From CAZPHU01 sp964419255 (lineage in GTDB: Bacteria; Fibrobacterota; Chitinivibrionia; Chitinivibrionales; CAYFVL01): DNA of 59,454 nt. Below the pieces are notes generated by a model, which ran no database searches, was not told the DNA's origin, and worked only from the letters and a program-made list of their open reading frames with translations. A program made the position numbers and the translations under genes. Positions within the stretch are counted from its first letter, which is position 1. Each line of letters starts with the position of its first letter. Positions 6,859 through 16,105 of this stretch are shown piece after piece. The stretch covers positions 1-59,454 of the forward strand of contig CAYQOU010000021.1 in the NCBI GenBank assembly GCA_964419255.1. The letters run 5' to 3'.

Positions 6859-9795
6859 ATGGCTATCCGGCCACAGAGAACACTGTTTTTTTTATCCTTT
6901 TTGTGGCTGCTCATGCAGTGCGATTCGCTATCTCCGACGCTCCCCCCTGATGCGGTTGAAGGAATGCCCGATACTACCGTGGCGGTAAATGATTCGATAC
7001 GCCTCTGGATTCATCCACCGGAAAACGTTTATGCCCGTACAGAGTACCTTTGGTCCCTGGACGGAGGGCAGACGTTCAGGGATACAACCACCGAAACCTT
7101 CCTTGATACACGCTGGCAGATTAGTGATTCGGGCAATCATAAGATAGTGGTAATTGCCCTGGATGATAACCGACGAAAATCTCAGGCGGATACAATCCGC
7201 ATACGAGTCAACCCATTCAGACCATCTGTTCATCTCAGTTGTCCGGACTCACAAATATCCATCAACGATACCATAGTATTTTCTGCCTCATCCCGTGATA
7301 CAAATGGTACCATTACAGCCTACCGGTGGCAGATCGATTCCCTGGAACCAATTATCAGCGACAGCAATCGGATAGAGGCCGTATGGGCACGTGCAGCCGA
7401 AGGATTGCATACCGTTTTGGTCTGGGCACGTGATGATGATTCCCTGTGGTCTGATCCCGACAGTATGACAATACGAGTTACCGCTTTTGCTCCGATACTT
7501 GCGTCTGTATCAGACACACAGACGTGCATAATGGATACATGCACCTTTATTGCCCAGGCCTCGGACAGCGACGGCACGATAGTTACCTACACATGGGCGA
7601 AAAACGATTCTGTTATTCAATCGGTTAACGATTCCCTTCTTGAAACCATATTTACTATAAATGATACGGGTATTCAGTCTATCAGTGTTTATGCGCTGGA
7701 TGAAGATTCGCTCTCCTCGGATACCATAGATTTTCAGGTTTTCGTTCAGCCCTGCCCTCCTGAGCTGAGCTTACCACATGATACTGTGATATATCTGCAT
7801 GATTCGCTTACCATAATCGCTTCGACTCACCAAAATAATGGCAGCGTATCCTTGATTTCCTGGTCTTATGATAACACATCCTGGGTCAACTTCACCCCCG
7901 AGACCCCGATGAGCTTTACAGCTCAGGATACGGCTCCGACAGTTTTGTATGCAAAGGCGGTTGACATCCACGGAGCTGTTTCAGAAGTAGATTCGATGCG
8001 AATAGATGTGCTGAGGGGCTACCCGATTGTCGAAGCGGCTGACAGCATCACCGGCTACATCCACAACAAATCGGTTCTTTACGCCAGAGCAACTGACCAT
8101 AACGGTTTTGTAGAAGAGTATCAGTGGTACATCAACGATACGAAGACACCGCTGGATATACAAGATTCCGTTTTAACCCGTACATGGACACGTTCAGATA
8201 CAGGAATGAAAAAAATAATGGTTCGGGTTAGAGACAATGATTCTCTCTGGTCCACATTCGACACGATACATGTACATATTAAATCACATATTCCTGTTGT
8301 AGCGATTAGTCGGCAATTTGCTGAAATTTTCGTAAACGACACTCTTACTTTAGCGGCTGAGAACACAGAGACTGACAGTGACAGCATCCATTATGTATGG
8401 CAGATCGATAACAGCGAACTGATTAGTGTGCAGGATTCCATTTCTCTTGCATGGAATGCAGATGAGACGGGTGAGCATATCGTAAAGGTATGGGCAGTTA
8501 GCCAGCAGAGAGCTTATTCATTACCCGAAAGCTGCACGGTGCAGGTAGACAGCGGCACACCGAGAATTCAAATTCCCCAGGATACTATTCTTCCAATTGG
8601 AGATACGTTACTTATCATACCCCAGGCACAAGATACCAATGGCTCAATTGCTGCCGTTACATACCAGATAGACGGTGGTACAGAGAGATATCTTAACCGG
8701 GTACCATTTCCTTTCAGCCACAATTCCATTGATACTGTCAAGATACGTTTCTCAGCCATTGACGATGACGGCCTGGTGGCAAGCGATGCTCTTACGATAC
8801 ACGTATATGATCCGCAACGCAACCTGGTTATGCATTCTCCCGGCGATACGATATGGGTCAGAAAGGATGTTGACGGGGGGGTTATTAGAGCGGTATCTTT
8901 TACATATGGCCCCCAATTCCCCGGTGTTTTTTCGTCGTCACCCACCTATGATCTATACCTTGACAAGAATGATTTAAGAAGCACCCCTGTTTACACAGGC
9001 ACTGATACAGCGTTTGTTACAGAGATATCCGATACCGGACAATATCAATGGCGACTTGAGGCAAACCGGATGGAAAAAGATTCAGCCTCTATTGAAGGGA
9101 CGATAATCTCAGCATATCAGAAAACCATTTGTTTCGCAGGCCATTCCATCGCCGTCGGTGTGGGGGGTAACGGCTTTGATGGTGGGTATCGTCGTTCAAT
9201 ACTTGACAGTTTGAGGTCGAACCAGCCGGAATATGCATCTTTGGCAGCTCTTGGACCGGAAAGCACGGCCTATATGCAACAATTTCCTCAGGACGATTCC
9301 TGTCTTGCTATAAGTGGGAAAATGGCGGTTGAAATATACCATCTGCTGGGCAGGAACCCTTCTCTTACTGCAGACATATGGGTTTTGATGATTGGAGTAA
9401 ACGGCAACTATTATAGTGTGCGCGAGCCTTATTTTACCCCTATATTGGTCGATATGATGCACAATCGCAATCCCCAGGGGCATATTTTTGTTCTTAACGG
9501 GATTCAGATTCCTGATACCATTTACGAGATGGACACCATCGTTTGTGCCGACTCGATCGATTCACGACGTCAACGGTTGTATGATTTTAACAATACTTTG
9601 GAGGAAGCAATAGCTCTAAGACAGGATGAGGGAAAGAACGTATATCTTGTGGATGCCTTCTCGACGCTCTCTCCCGATTCACTTTTTCATCATGAATATA
9701 TGGCTGATTATCTCCACCCAAACCAGAGTGGATATCAAATTCTGGCGGAAGCTATTTTGCGATGTATGTCTGAAAATGGTATATATTCTCCATAA
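6859..9795 (+). CDS. large exported lipoprotein: PKD/Ig-like repeats plus C-terminal SGNH hydrolase domain
   Basis: 978 residues. A hydrophobic signal (FFLSFLWLLMQC) ends at Cys21 with Gln at -1, an atypical lipobox. Residues of about 30-700 are seven Ig/PKD-like repeats of about 90 residues, recognisable by recurring motifs such as WARDDDSLWS, YALDEDSLSS, VRDNDSLWS and by 'DTNGTI..Y.WQID' segments. From about residue 755 an SGNH/GDSL fold begins: block I FAGHSIAVG, block III MIGVNGN, and block V DYLHPNQSG with catalytic Asp/His. SGNH enzymes are esterases, often deacetylating or acting on polysaccharide acyl groups; the repeats probably extend the enzyme from the cell surface. Start follows aagga with six-base spacing. 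Confidence 0.75.
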   Translation: MAIRPQRTLFFLSFLWLLMQCDSLSPTLPPDAVEGMPDTTVAVNDSIRLWIHPPENVYARTEYLWSLDGGQTFRDTTTETFLDTRWQISDSGNHKIVVIALDDNRRKSQADTIRIRVNPFRPSVHLSCPDSQISINDTIVFSASSRDTNGTITAYRWQIDSLEPIISDSNRIEAVWARAAEGLHTVLVWARDDDSLWSDPDSMTIRVTAFAPILASVSDTQTCIMDTCTFIAQASDSDGTIVTYTWAKNDSVIQSVNDSLLETIFTINDTGIQSISVYALDEDSLSSDTIDFQVFVQPCPPELSLPHDTVIYLHDSLTIIASTHQNNGSVSLISWSYDNTSWVNFTPETPMSFTAQDTAPTVLYAKAVDIHGAVSEVDSMRIDVLRGYPIVEAADSITGYIHNKSVLYARATDHNGFVEEYQWYINDTKTPLDIQDSVLTRTWTRSDTGMKKIMVRVRDNDSLWSTFDTIHVHIKSHIPVVAISRQFAEIFVNDTLTLAAENTETDSDSIHYVWQIDNSELISVQDSISLAWNADETGEHIVKVWAVSQQRAYSLPESCTVQVDSGTPRIQIPQDTILPIGDTLLIIPQAQDTNGSIAAVTYQIDGGTERYLNRVPFPFSHNSIDTVKIRFSAIDDDGLVASDALTIHVYDPQRNLVMHSPGDTIWVRKDVDGGVIRAVSFTYGPQFPGVFSSSPTYDLYLDKNDLRSTPVYTGTDTAFVTEISDTGQYQWRLEANRMEKDSASIEGTIISAYQKTICFAGHSIAVGVGGNGFDGGYRRSILDSLRSNQPEYASLAALGPESTAYMQQFPQDDSCLAISGKMAVEIYHLLGRNPSLTADIWVLMIGVNGNYYSVREPYFTPILVDMMHNRNPQGHIFVLNGIQIPDTIYEMDTIVCADSIDSRRQRLYDFNNTLEEAIALRQDEGKNVYLVDAFSTLSPDSLFHHEYMADYLHPNQSGYQILAEAILRCMSENGIYSP

Positions 9796-9992
9796 GGTTT
9801 CACATGAGGTCCTCTCTCTTCTCCGCCGCTATAGTGTATATGACCAAAGAGATAAAATACATCGGGCTCGGTTACTCGGTTTTCTGGCAGAGAGAAAGCT
9901 AAGGCGTTATGTTACTCAGAAGTTTAAACACTAAAACCTGCGATTCCACCATATACCGGCTTCCTCTCGCCCAAGGAACTAAATGATGCTAT

Positions 9993-10379
9993 ATGCATGG
10001 TGAAGCAATAAAACAATTAAATCAACTGAAAGCACGTTTTAACATACCGGATACCGCTCATCTGGCTCATGTTAATAAAGCTCTCATAGAGCTATATGCT
10101 GATTATCTTAAAGATATTGAATCTGAACTCTCAGCCGATGATGAAGATTTTGAAATAGAAGATGAACGGGAGGAAGATGATGAAGATGAAGATATTCTCC
10201 TGGTGAAAGATGATGAAGATGACTGGGGCGAGGACGAAATAGAACCGATGGATGAGGAGATGTGCAGAGAATACAAAAACACTCTTGTGTGGAGTGGGCA
10301 TTTCATCGAAAAAACGTTTTTCTGGACATTGTCCATTGACATGACCGGTACTGCGGTCAGATTACTAAAGGGTCGGTAA
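9993..10379 (+). CDS. small highly acidic protein, function unknown
   Basis: 128 residues with no signal peptide. An N-terminal helical part (residues 1-45) is followed by a strongly acidic segment (about 46-88, runs of D/E such as EEDDEDED) and a hydrophobic/aromatic C-terminal part (WSGHFIEKTFFWTLSIDMTG). Its TAA directly abuts the ATG of the next gene (taaatg), so the two are an operon. The 197 bp before it hold no convincing gene (only a 32-codon frame at 9804-9902). Not recognised; a chaperone or DNA-mimic idea would be speculation. Confidence 0.6.
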   Translation: MHGEAIKQLNQLKARFNIPDTAHLAHVNKALIELYADYLKDIESELSADDEDFEIEDEREEDDEDEDILLVKDDEDDWGEDEIEPMDEEMCREYKNTLVWSGHFIEKTFFWTLSIDMTGTAVRLLKGR

Positions 10380-10916
10380 ATGAAAAGATTGGTGATGTTA
10401 CTTTTATGTATGGTTTTTATTCAGGGGTCGATTATGGCAGAAGATGAAAACACCGCAATGCAGAATCGATTTATTACATTTGGAAATGGCTCCGACAGCA
10501 GTCTGATAATTAAAGTCGCCCAGGATGAGACAATCGCCGAATATGAGCATCATGCTTTCAAGAAATTTAAGCGAATCAAAGACAATCATTATAAATCTGT
10601 CCTTGCTGTCATACATTCACCTGACTCAAAAATTGCGACGTACACCATTAAAGATGGCTCTATACGGTATAAGATAAAGAAGCCGGAGCTGATCTTCCGC
10701 ATGCCCAATTCCCCTCTTATCACGTTTGTCATAGTTGACCTGCAGAATCCGGGAATTCTGGAATCGATATCACAGGATAAGACGCTGCTTCATACTCTAA
10801 ATCTGGAAACCATTAAAAACGAGTTGATTGATTTGACACTGTCGGTCCGGGATAATGGGAAAATCAATCACTCAGGGCTCCCTCATTTTGTTTATGGGAC
10901 TATAAGAAATAAATAA
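10380..10916 (+). CDS. secreted protein of unknown function
   Basis: 178 residues with a signal peptide (MKRLVMLLLCMVFIQGSIMA, cleaved before EDEN). The mature protein is rich in charged residues and alternating strands (IRYKIKKPELIFRMP, LITFVIVDLQN) with no recognisable domain or catalytic motif. It starts on the base after the acidic protein's stop codon, with aaaggg as ribosome-binding site. Probably periplasmic. The co-transcribed acidic protein may be its cytoplasmic partner, but nothing in the sequence proves it. Confidence 0.6.
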   Translation: MKRLVMLLLCMVFIQGSIMAEDENTAMQNRFITFGNGSDSSLIIKVAQDETIAEYEHHAFKKFKRIKDNHYKSVLAVIHSPDSKIATYTIKDGSIRYKIKKPELIFRMPNSPLITFVIVDLQNPGILESISQDKTLLHTLNLETIKNELIDLTLSVRDNGKINHSGLPHFVYGTIRNK

Positions 10917-10974
10917 TTCCAACTATTCAAAGCTGGTAAGATGGATTCTAATAACTCACTTGTTTAAAGATTTG

Positions 10975-11013
10975 GTAGACAAAACATGTAACATGGCCAG
11001 CCATCTTGTCTAC
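10975..11013 (+). terminator. stem-loop, possible terminator
   Basis: gtagacaa (10975-10982) pairs with ttgtctac (11006-11013), with an inner atgg/ccat stem; tttcttg follows. It lies between the secreted protein gene and the next lipoprotein gene. Confidence 0.4.
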
Positions 11014-11044
11014 TTTCTTGAAAATCCTATGGGATGGTAGTGAC

Positions 11045-12565
11045 ATGAGATATTGGTATTGCACCATGTGCTTCACGCTGCTTAGTATACTGTCGTGTGC
11101 AAACCCCTGGGCCCCGGATGAGCCGAAGGCGACCGCCGGCTCGCTCTCATATACGTTGGATCTGCCTGAGATGCACCCCGATTCATTGACCATACGGCTG
11201 ACGATATATGAAAGTTCCGATGCTGAAAATGGTCTGGTTTTGCCGCTTGTCTACTTCGATAACCCCCTGGATTCAGTGGCTGGTCCGTTTATAAAAGGAT
11301 TGACACTGATCGATGCCGATGGCAGCATGCTGGATACAATCAGCAGGCGGCAAATGGTCGGTCCCGTCTTATCTACAATAATTTCGATCCCCTCCGATGC
11401 ACACTATCCGGTAACGATACAATATGGATTAGATTTCGATGCACTCACCATGCGAAAAGGATCTTTTCGTATGCCACAAATACATATAGATGAGAACAGT
11501 GCGCTGCTGATGGGGTCATACATGTTCGCCGTTCCATATGATAGTCAACTTCCACATATGTGGCGGCAAAACAGGGTAATTTCTGTAAACCTGGATCTGC
11601 CTGAATCAGAGACTGTGCGGGGTGTACCTTCGACAAACCTCACATGTCAAAATGTTTACGAGCTGCTGTTTATTCAACTCGCCCTTGGAGCAGAGTTTGC
11701 AGGCAGCGGCAGCGGCGGACACCAGCCATTTGAATTCTACCAGACAGATCAAACCGATGGCTTAAAATATGACTGGGCACCGGTAATCGACCAGTACGAA
11801 AACATTCTCGATTCAATCATCCCTCTTTTTGGCAGGTTATCGGAAGAACCCTATAATGTTTTTTTTCACCCGATATCAGGAGGTCTGGAGGGAACATACA
11901 GTTTTTTTATCTTCCCGCCTGCCGAGGCTCACCAATCCATTCTCCCTGTGGTTTTGGCACACGAGACTTTCCATCATACGATAGGCATTCGGTGCGGAGA
12001 ATACGATGATCCCTGGTGGAAAGAAGGTACCGCAGAATATCTGGGTTGGGTCACTGCCGGTATTTGCGGATATGCTTCTATTGCAACTATTTATAACAGC
12101 CTGATCGGAACTTATCTGACAAACGAAACCATAGATGACTATCCGCCATCATCAGAATTATTGCGACCAATGATATTTTTCCAGTCACTCTATGCAATCG
12201 CTTACGGCAAAGGTGGCCAGATATCTATGCTTCTGGATCATGCAGTACGCGAAGCAACCAACAATACTGCGACACTCTCTTCGGTAACGGCACAATTAGT
12301 CCACCGATACGATCGTAGAGCTTTTACGCGTGATCAGATGGTCATTCATTTTTTCGAAACAGCCAGAGTTGATATCAGACCGGTACTGGAACGGTATGCC
12401 GACAGGGCCAACAGAATCCCCGGGGATGTTTTGGACACTACTTTTCGTGCTTTGGCGCGTATGAGAGCTTTTGGGCAAGACACATCAACCGGATTCTTGT
12501 CTCAGGCTAAAAAAACCACGGTTGTACAGGGACAATCGCCTGAACTATTTTTTCTAAAAAGATAA
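11045..12565 (+). CDS. lipoprotein metallopeptidase, M61-like gluzincin
   Basis: 506 residues from the ATG at 11045; a TTG 39 bases upstream also opens the frame but would spoil the signal peptide. The leader MRYWYCTMCFTLLSILSC has a good lipobox (ILSC, Cys18). An N-terminal beta-rich region (to about residue 190) is followed by the catalytic part with HETFHH (zinc ligands His306 and His310, Glu307) and WWKEGTAEYLGW (Glu327 as third ligand), the order seen in M61 glycyl aminopeptidases. It is probably anchored in the envelope and faces the periplasm or surface. The family assignment is by motif only. Confidence 0.65.
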   Translation: MRYWYCTMCFTLLSILSCANPWAPDEPKATAGSLSYTLDLPEMHPDSLTIRLTIYESSDAENGLVLPLVYFDNPLDSVAGPFIKGLTLIDADGSMLDTISRRQMVGPVLSTIISIPSDAHYPVTIQYGLDFDALTMRKGSFRMPQIHIDENSALLMGSYMFAVPYDSQLPHMWRQNRVISVNLDLPESETVRGVPSTNLTCQNVYELLFIQLALGAEFAGSGSGGHQPFEFYQTDQTDGLKYDWAPVIDQYENILDSIIPLFGRLSEEPYNVFFHPISGGLEGTYSFFIFPPAEAHQSILPVVLAHETFHHTIGIRCGEYDDPWWKEGTAEYLGWVTAGICGYASIATIYNSLIGTYLTNETIDDYPPSSELLRPMIFFQSLYAIAYGKGGQISMLLDHAVREATNNTATLSSVTAQLVHRYDRRAFTRDQMVIHFFETARVDIRPVLERYADRANRIPGDVLDTTFRALARMRAFGQDTSTGFLSQAKKTTVVQGQSPELFFLKR

Positions 12566-12589
12566 TGATATAACAGGCTGGTTTTCACT

Positions 12590-13510
12590 ATGTCCGAAAA
12601 AATTCTTAATGCAGCGGTAGTCGGTGTCGGAGTCATGGGAAGAAATCATGTTCGGGTACTCTCCGAGATGCCGCATGTCCATTTGGAAGCCACATGCGAT
12701 CCGCATACAACACCCGATACCAGTGTAGCTCACTATTCCGATCTGGACACTTTGTTATCACAGCACCGGATAGACTTTGTGGTGATTGCGGTTCCCACAC
12801 CGCTTCATGATCAAATCGCTTTTGCCTGTATAGATCGGGGCATTCATCTACTTATCGAAAAACCCGCAGCTTCGCGGGCACCAAAAGCCGGCGAAATCGC
12901 TCGGGCAGCCGAACGAAAAAAAATCAAGACCGCAGTCGGTCACATAGAGAGGTTTAATCCTGTGGTTGAAGCTTTAAGCAGGGAGCTTGAAAATAAAGAG
13001 ATATTCAGCATTTCAATCAGTCGTATCGGTCCGCTTCCTCCACGAGTCAAGGATGTAGGTATACTCACCGATCTTGCCGTTCATGATATCGATCTTATTC
13101 GCCTGATCACTCATAAGGAAATCCTGAATACATCAATATATAAAAGCCGCAAAATCCATTATCACAACGAGGATAATGCGGTTCTTCTTTTTCAATTGCA
13201 AAATGACATTCTGGCAAACATTACGACAAACTGGCTGACGCCTTTCAAAAAAAGAAAAATCGAAGTCGCAACCAATGATACCTATTTCGAAGCTGATTTG
13301 ATATCGCAGGAATTGCGGGAGTTTTCAGCATTAAGTGACGATGATTCTTACGTGAAGACACGCAGCTGTCCTGTACACAAAGGTGAGCCTCTGGTAAATG
13401 AGCTTCAGGCATTCGTCAATTTCGTAAACACCGGCGATCGGGGTAATCTTGCAACCATAGAAGACAGCATACTTACCCTTGAAATTATCGATTCTGTTTC
13501 CGACAATTGA
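12590..13510 (+). CDS. Gfo/Idh/MocA family sugar dehydrogenase
   Basis: 306 residues. The N-terminal Rossmann motif AVVGVGVMGRNH binds NAD(P); the family signature EKP occurs in LLIEKPAASR at about residue 90, followed by the substrate domain with HIERFNP and LAVHDIDLIRL, resembling UDP-N-acetyl-hexosamine 3-dehydrogenases used in LPS and O-glycan sugar synthesis. It is two bases ahead of the FemAB-like gene and converges on a glycosyltransferase operon, consistent with making an unusual envelope sugar. The exact substrate cannot be read from sequence. Confidence 0.8.
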   Translation: MSEKILNAAVVGVGVMGRNHVRVLSEMPHVHLEATCDPHTTPDTSVAHYSDLDTLLSQHRIDFVVIAVPTPLHDQIAFACIDRGIHLLIEKPAASRAPKAGEIARAAERKKIKTAVGHIERFNPVVEALSRELENKEIFSISISRIGPLPPRVKDVGILTDLAVHDIDLIRLITHKEILNTSIYKSRKIHYHNEDNAVLLFQLQNDILANITTNWLTPFKKRKIEVATNDTYFEADLISQELREFSALSDDDSYVKTRSCPVHKGEPLVNELQAFVNFVNTGDRGNLATIEDSILTLEIIDSVSDN

Positions 13511-13512
13511 TT

Positions 13513-14475
13513 ATGAGCATAATTGTCACAGAGTACACGGCCACGAAAAAAACTGAATGGGATGCTTTTGTTCGGCAGTCAAACAACGGCACCTTGTTTC
13601 ATCTTCAGGATTTTCTTGCCTACCATCCTGAAGACCGATTCATGTTTCATCATCTGATGTTTTATCGCGATAATAAACTTCTCTGCGTACTCCCTGGGGG
13701 AAAGAAAGGCCGATCATTCATTTCTCCAACCGGAGCGAGTTACGGCGGTTTTGTGACACGTCCCTTTACTAACTACACAACCATGGAATCGATTGTACAA
13801 AGTTTCATTTCCCACTGTAAGGATATGGAAATAGAAAACATACATATAACGCCACCCATGCAAATATACAACAGCATATTCGACGAAGTTGTAGAATATG
13901 CTCTTTTGTATAATAAGTTTACCTGTTCAAACAGCCTCTACTCATCGATAATCGATCTCTCCCGCATTCGCAGCAGAGCGGATCTGGCAAAAACCCCCAG
14001 GTATTGCGTAAATAAGGCCGAACGCGCTGGGGTGCAGATAATGGAAAGTGATAATTACAGCCAGGCATATGATATGTTGGTCGAAAACAAGAAAAAGTTT
14101 CAGACCACCCCGACTCACTCCCTGGAAGAACTTATCTATCTTCACAATCACTTTCCCCAGAGCATCAAACTCTTCCTTGCCTGTCATGAAAGAAAACCGA
14201 TTGCCGGGCAATGGATATTTCTGACCAACAGTAATTGTGCACTAATATTTTACAGCATGCACCTATACGAATATCGCAACCTCTATTCGCTGAATTTGTT
14301 GCTGGAACATGTGATAAAATGGGTTGGTGAAAAAGGCTTTCGCTATCTGGACTATGGTGTTTCGGCAGACACTTTTCATTCAGACCCTATGGAGCCATCC
14401 CGTTCACTGGTTCGTTTCAAGGAATCTGTTGGATGTACGGGGTGTCTGAGAAAGACCTACACCTTGACTCTCTAG
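13513..14475 (+). CDS. FemAB/GNAT-like acyl- or aminoacyl-transferase
   Basis: 320 residues; the ATG at 13513 is used in preference to the TTG six bases earlier. It shows the tandem-GNAT layout of FemX/lipid II:glycyltransferase-type proteins: an N-terminal half with GKKGRSFISPTGASYGGFV, and a C-terminal half with RYCVNKAERAGVQI, AGQWIFLTNSNCALIFYSMHLYEYR and LLLEHVIKWVGEKGFRYLDYGVS. Related proteins occur in many exopolysaccharide loci, where they transfer acyl groups to sugars. Its TAG overlaps the stop codon of the opposing glycosyltransferase gene (shared ctag), an extreme convergent arrangement. Confidence 0.7.
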   Translation: MSIIVTEYTATKKTEWDAFVRQSNNGTLFHLQDFLAYHPEDRFMFHHLMFYRDNKLLCVLPGGKKGRSFISPTGASYGGFVTRPFTNYTTMESIVQSFISHCKDMEIENIHITPPMQIYNSIFDEVVEYALLYNKFTCSNSLYSSIIDLSRIRSRADLAKTPRYCVNKAERAGVQIMESDNYSQAYDMLVENKKKFQTTPTHSLEELIYLHNHFPQSIKLFLACHERKPIAGQWIFLTNSNCALIFYSMHLYEYRNLYSLNLLLEHVIKWVGEKGFRYLDYGVSADTFHSDPMEPSRSLVRFKESVGCTGCLRKTYTLTL

Positions 14476-15245
14476 CGGTAGCGGTTTTCACGCCTTGTGA
14501 TTGGAGACCGCTTGAGATAGAGTCTAGAAAAAATAGAGGCAAGCATACGCAGGCGGAAGGCGAGTTTTTCGACTGGCGAATAATTACTTCCAGTTCCCGT
14601 GGGAGATGCATTTTCTCCATGCACCCTGTATTTAACCAAAGGCTTATTGATAACGGCTACTTTCCCCAGCCGCTGGGAAATAAGCCCCAACCACCAGTCA
14701 TACATGGGAATATTTGACGGAACCGGTAGTGCGGTTTCCAGCAGTGAATGCTGAAATGCCATTGCACATCCGGTAAAACTGTTTTTATACACGTTACGCC
14801 AAAAGCCTGTGTAGCCGATACCACGAATATCAAACAAAGATGGTGCAATTGTCTCCCCTGAGGCATCAATAACTTCACAGTCGCTGAGAACAAGTACATG
14901 GCTGTGCAGTTCGTTCATAACTTGTTCTACCTTGTCAGGATTCCATATATCATCCTGGTCCGCCAGGAAAATAAACCTGCCTTCCGCGTGTGAAAGTGCA
15001 TTATTGAAGTTGGCCGATATTCCCCGCAAGCCCTTTTTCCGAAGAAGCCGTATGTTGGGTGCGGGAAACTCCCGGATGATATCGATTGTCCCATCGGTCG
15101 AGCGGTCATCGGAAATAACAATCTCATCGGTATCTTTTATCTGAGCGCTTATGGATTCCAGCTGCGAATACAGAAACCTTTCTCCATTGTATGTTGCCAT
15201 ACACACAGATATTTGCGGCACGGGAGTACGTTCACACGGCATCAT
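14472..15245 (-). CDS. family 2 glycosyltransferase, rhamnosyltransferase-like
   Basis: 257 residues. GT-A signatures are clear: SVCMATYNGERF near the N-terminus, EIVISDDRSTDGT for the nucleotide, FLADQDDIW for metal and donor binding, and GCAMAF plus YDWWLGL in the acceptor part. This pattern is common in rhamnosyl- and other O-antigen transferases. It acts at the cytoplasmic face of the inner membrane. Its ATG overlaps the upstream glycosyltransferase stop by four bases, and it is the last gene of the minus-strand operon. Confidence 0.85.
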   Translation of the reverse strand: MMPCERTPVPQISVCMATYNGERFLYSQLESISAQIKDTDEIVISDDRSTDGTIDIIREFPAPNIRLLRKKGLRGISANFNNALSHAEGRFIFLADQDDIWNPDKVEQVMNELHSHVLVLSDCEVIDASGETIAPSLFDIRGIGYTGFWRNVYKNSFTGCAMAFQHSLLETALPVPSNIPMYDWWLGLISQRLGKVAVINKPLVKYRVHGENASPTGTGSNYSPVEKLAFRLRMLASIFSRLYLKRSPITRRENRYR

Positions 15246-16105
15246 ATATGTATATCAGGGGAAAAGTAGATCTTTACAAATTTGGTGGTTCGGTACTTTG
15301 CACACATCTTCAATGTGCGTACAAATGCGACCACAAGAACCAGTTTTAACCGGTCAAGCGCTGAAATTTGCCGTGCGCCATGAATATAGTATGCAAATCG
15401 CCGAAGCACTTTTTGCCTGGAATATTTTTCGAGTGATGAAAGATTATGATTTAATATAACATTCACCACCACCAGCGAAGAATACTTTTCCCGATACCGA
15501 TGAAAAAAGTAATAATCACTGAAATCCAGCGGAATGTGCGGATTGTATCCTCCCGTTTTTTTAAACACCTCCCTGTGAATAAGCAGCCCGCTGTTAATCG
15601 ATCCGATATTGCCCACCGCTATGACCCCATCAGGCCCTGTGTAAGGGCCGCGATTATGGAAAAAACGTGTATGAAAAGGAGCGGCTACACCGAGTTTTCC
15701 CATGGCGACACGCGGGCAAAACAACTTTTGATGCGGGTAGCGCTTTATTGATTCCGCATACGCATGCAGCAATGTATCCATCAGGTCGGTGTCCTGATCC
15801 AGCAGTAAAAGCCACTGCTTTTGCCCATACTCTCTATCGAGAACATCGGCTGCCATATTATAACAGGCACTCACCCCTAAGTTCCTTTTGTTAGCGACAT
15901 AGCGGATTGTAAGCGAGGAGATAGTGATTTTGTCATGCGTAAATGATGGACTATTATCAAATACAATGACATCAAGTTTCTTATGAATCGCTTGACCACA
16001 GCGTGAAAGTGCCTGCACAGATAGCGCTTTATCGTAAGGCATCCGGTAACAGACGATGACAAATAAAACCGAATCTACAAAATCATCTATTCTGCTTTTA
16101 CGCAT
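15242..16105 (-). CDS. family 2 glycosyltransferase
   Basis: 287 residues. It has VLFVIVCYRMP, a VFDNSPS diphosphate-binding segment, NKRNLGVSACYN and LLLLDQDTDL, followed by GSINSGLLIHREVFKKTGGYN and DFSDYYFFHRYREK, as in rhamnosyltransferase-like GT2 enzymes. It overlaps the upstream GT4-like gene by 19 bases and the downstream GT2 gene by four, so the three are translationally coupled. The DNA is visibly richer in A+T than neighbouring housekeeping genes, as polysaccharide loci often are. Donor and acceptor are unknown. Confidence 0.85.
   Translation of the reverse strand: MRKSRIDDFVDSVLFVIVCYRMPYDKALSVQALSRCGQAIHKKLDVIVFDNSPSFTHDKITISSLTIRYVANKRNLGVSACYNMAADVLDREYGQKQWLLLLDQDTDLMDTLLHAYAESIKRYPHQKLFCPRVAMGKLGVAAPFHTRFFHNRGPYTGPDGVIAVGNIGSINSGLLIHREVFKKTGGYNPHIPLDFSDYYFFHRYREKYSSLVVVNVILNHNLSSLEKYSRQKVLRRFAYYIHGARQISALDRLKLVLVVAFVRTLKMCAKYRTTKFVKIYFSPDIHI

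Noticed and set aside
9804..9902. 32-codon frame after the Ig-repeat gene
   Set aside because: Weak ribosome-binding site and no conserved feature; could not be supported.
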